This document shows, in pieces, positions 62,333 to 64,000 of a stretch of DNA of 64,000 bases. The notes beneath the pieces were generated by a model that was not told the DNA's origin, ran no database searches, and saw nothing but the letters and a program-made list of their open reading frames with translations. Location of the stretch: positions 124,001 to 188,000 of the forward strand of contig NZ_JACHLB010000002.1 of assembly GCF_014207905.1 (NCBI RefSeq), written 5' to 3'. The translations under genes were made by a program, and so were the position numbers. Within the stretch, counting starts at the first letter, position 1. The number at the start of each line of letters is the position of its first letter. The DNA comes from Flavobacterium notoginsengisoli. Its GTDB lineage: Bacteria; Bacteroidota; Bacteroidia; Flavobacteriales; Flavobacteriaceae.

Positions 62333-62467
62333 AGCGCAAAGACGCAAGGTTTACGCAAAGACGCAAGGTTTACGCAAAGTTCGCAAAGGTTTTACACAAA
62401 GCTTTGCGAACTTTGCGTTTTAACGATTCACGGAATTAAAATTCTTTGCGTCCTTTGCGATTAAACA
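62333..62467. repeat. GCAAAG tandem array with inverted partner
   Basis: A 19-bp unit (CGCAAAGACGCAAGGTTTA) is repeated at 62335-62353 and 62354-62372, followed by CGCAAAGTTCGCAAAG at 62373-62388. That last segment is perfectly complementary (16 bp) to 62402-62417. Further inverted TTTGCG units run to about 62460. Confidence 0.9.
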
Positions 62468-62475
62468 AAAAAAAT

Positions 62476-62509
62476 AAACGCCGAATTCTAAATGATGAAT
62501 TCGGCGTTT
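62476..62509 (-). terminator. Terminator of the DHA2 efflux gene
   Basis: A perfect 13-bp stem (AAACGCCGAATTC at 62476-62488, partner 62497-62509). The minus strand then has a run of T. Confidence 0.93.
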
Positions 62510-62533
62510 CTGCGTATTATAAAATTATTATTA

Positions 62534-64000
62534 TTAATGCATTGCGTCGGCTGCATTAATTTTGTTCTTCCCTTTTTTGATAAAGAGAATAATCGGTATA
62601 CAGCATAAAAACATAATACCTAGATACATAAAGATATCCATGTAGGCCATTACGGTACTTTGTTTCATTATTGAATATTCTATGGCTTGATATGCTTTTT
62701 TCAAAGCAACATCTGAGCTATATCCTTTTGCCATAAAAGCATGTTGCATTCCTGCAATACGTTGTTGTACATCAAACTTTGCTGGATCTAAATTTTTAAT
62801 TAAATCAACTCTGTGAGATTGACTAAAACGGGTGATGAAAGTGGTAATAATTGCAATACCAAAAGATCCACCTAACTGACGCATCATTCCAGTAAATGCT
62901 GCTCCTTCACCAATTTGTTTTCCTTTTAAAGTCGAAAGCGAAAGAGTTGTAATAGGAACGAAAAGTAATCCTAAACCAATTCCTCTCAATATTAAAGGCC
63001 AATACATATGTTCAACCCCAGTATCAGGCGTCATTCTTGAATACATCATAAAGGTAAAGAAGAAGAAAACTAAAAATCCAACTCCCACCATATAAGCTTG
63101 CGGAACACCTTTCTGAATCATATTACCTACAAAAGGCATCATAATCGCCGTTGTGATAGATCCCGGAATTAATAATAATCCGGCATCAGTTGCTGTCCAT
63201 CCTAAAATAGATTGCGTGTAAATCGGGATAATTAAAGTTGAACCGTATAAACCAAAACCAAGAATAAAACACATTACAGTTCCAATTCTTAAATTTCCGT
63301 CTTTCAATACACTTAAATTTACAATTGGATATTTATAGGTAAGCTCTCTCCATATAAATAAAACCAATCCTAAAACAGTTACGACACTTAGTGTTACAAT
63401 AAGAGAGTCATTAAACCAGTCGTCTTGCTGACCGTGTTCTAAAACGAATTGTAAAGATCCAATAAAGGCACTCAATAAAATGATTCCCCACCAGTCAACC
63501 TGATTAGCTTTTAATTTCTCTCCATATTTAGGGCTTCTAACAAAAGTTAAAGCCAAAATGGTTGCAATAATTCCTAATGGAATATTGATGTAAAATATAT
63601 AAGGCCAAGAATAATTGTCAACTAAATATCCTCCCAAAGGTGGACCAAGAGTTGGACCAACAATTACCCCCATTCCGTAAATAGCCTGAGCCATTCCACG
63701 TTTTGCTACAGGGTAACTTTCTGTGATAATCGTTTGGGCTGTTACCAGTAGCGCTCCACCACCCATACCTTGTACGAATCGGAAGGCTACAAGTTCCCAA
63801 ATATTGGTGGCATTACCACACAAAAAAGAACAGACTGTAAATATTATAATGGAAGCCACAAAGTAATTACGTCGTCCAAATTGCTGCGATAGCCAGCTCG
63901 TCATCGGAATTACAATAACATTCGCAATTGCGTATGCTGTAATTACCCATGCAACGTCAGTCAGGGTTGCCCCAAGACTTCCTCGCATGTCCGTTAGTGC
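62534..64000 (-). CDS. DHA2-family (EmrB/QacA-like) multidrug efflux MFS, N-terminus outside the window
   Basis: A membrane transporter of the DHA2 group with 14 helices, at least 488 residues visible. The frame remains open to base 64000 (…ALTDMRGSLGATLTDVAW), so the true start lies beyond the window. Motif A is WLSQQFGRRN, motif C is GVIVGPTLGPPLGGYL, and FRFVQGMGGGALL follows. It probably works with an HlyD-type adaptor and an outer-membrane factor encoded upstream, as EmrB does. The ATG at 63988 is internal and should not be taken as the start. Confidence 0.93.
   Translation of the reverse strand, partial: ALTDMRGSLGATLTDVAWVITAYAIANVIVIPMTSWLSQQFGRRNYFVASIIIFTVCSFLCGNATNIWELVAFRFVQGMGGGALLVTAQTIITESYPVAKRGMAQAIYGMGVIVGPTLGPPLGGYLVDNYSWPYIFYINIPLGIIATILALTFVRSPKYGEKLKANQVDWWGIILLSAFIGSLQFVLEHGQQDDWFNDSLIVTLSVVTVLGLVLFIWRELTYKYPIVNLSVLKDGNLRIGTVMCFILGFGLYGSTLIIPIYTQSILGWTATDAGLLLIPGSITTAIMMPFVGNMIQKGVPQAYMVGVGFLVFFFFTFMMYSRMTPDTGVEHMYWPLILRGIGLGLLFVPITTLSLSTLKGKQIGEGAAFTGMMRQLGGSFGIAIITTFITRFSQSHRVDLIKNLDPAKFDVQQRIAGMQHAFMAKGYSSDVALKKAYQAIEYSIMKQSTVMAYMDIFMYLGIMFLCCIPIILFIKKGKNKINAADAMH

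Noticed and set aside
62534..63988. ATG at 63988 as the start of the efflux gene
   Set aside because: Codons upstream to base 64000 continue the conserved first-helix region, so the true start is outside the window.

Overview
The window is AT-rich, densely coded bacterial chromosome that fits a Flavobacterium-like member of the Bacteroidota. The signs are a SusC/SusD polysaccharide utilisation locus, a protein with a type IX secretion type B C-terminal domain, promoters of the Bacteroidota form TTG-N19-TANNTTTG (best case at 21550-21579, before two tRNA-Glu genes), few Shine-Dalgarno sites, and many lipoproteins with an LxxC-type lipobox. No phage, plasmid, CRISPR array or intact transposase gene was seen.

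Layout. 1-12.3 kb: a beta-mannan (galacto/glucomannan) utilisation locus. A GPH-type sugar symporter (cut by the window start) and a GH26 mannanase lie on the minus strand. An AraC regulator, SusC, SusD, a surface glycan-binding lipoprotein, a GH27 alpha-galactosidase and a GH5 enzyme lie on the plus strand. The inferred flow is: surface binding and cutting, SusCD uptake, periplasmic debranching and trimming, then import of the disaccharide. 12.3-20 kb: a beta-barrel porin with a long leader, a peptidoglycan amidase, a Gly-rich secreted protein, rimO, a FadL-like barrel and a low-complexity lipoprotein. 20-26.5 kb: housekeeping genes (proS, two tRNA-Glu, rpsT, typA) and a PAS histidine kinase with a receiver protein. 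26.5-32.8 kb: a T9SS cargo protein, an ABC-2 exporter, a possible divergent kinase-fold protein and a propeller-like lipoprotein.

32.9-37.8 kb holds the most unusual pair. One is a 1243-residue envelope protein that appears to join a calcineurin-like phosphatase, a kinase-like centre and a BamA/D15-like barrel. Only 26 bp away and divergent is an HD phosphohydrolase fused to a membrane domain resembling the Pycsar effector. 38-50 kb: a GAF protein, an SDR gene and its TetR regulator sharing near-identical palindromic operators, a nucleoid-associated protein, a small four-helix-bundle gene between inverted repeats, HPP and CLC membrane proteins, and a tightly packed five-gene operon ending in a VOC protein. 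50-57 kb: a TonB-dependent receptor, a TPR protein, and a LytS kinase carrying a 2TM module, followed by four free-standing 2TM paralogues and a LytTR regulator. 57-64 kb: heme A synthase, a CCA-type nucleotidyltransferase, a GxxExxY protein in a cluster of repeats, yaaA, and a DHA2 efflux protein cut by the window end.

The intergenic DNA is also notable. It contains at least six different families of short inverted or tandem repeats: period-8 CTTAG arrays, CCGCCACGAATTCACG arms, a nested 199-bp palindrome, GCAAAG arrays and others. Several touch start or stop codons, and two bracket small orphan genes like cassettes.
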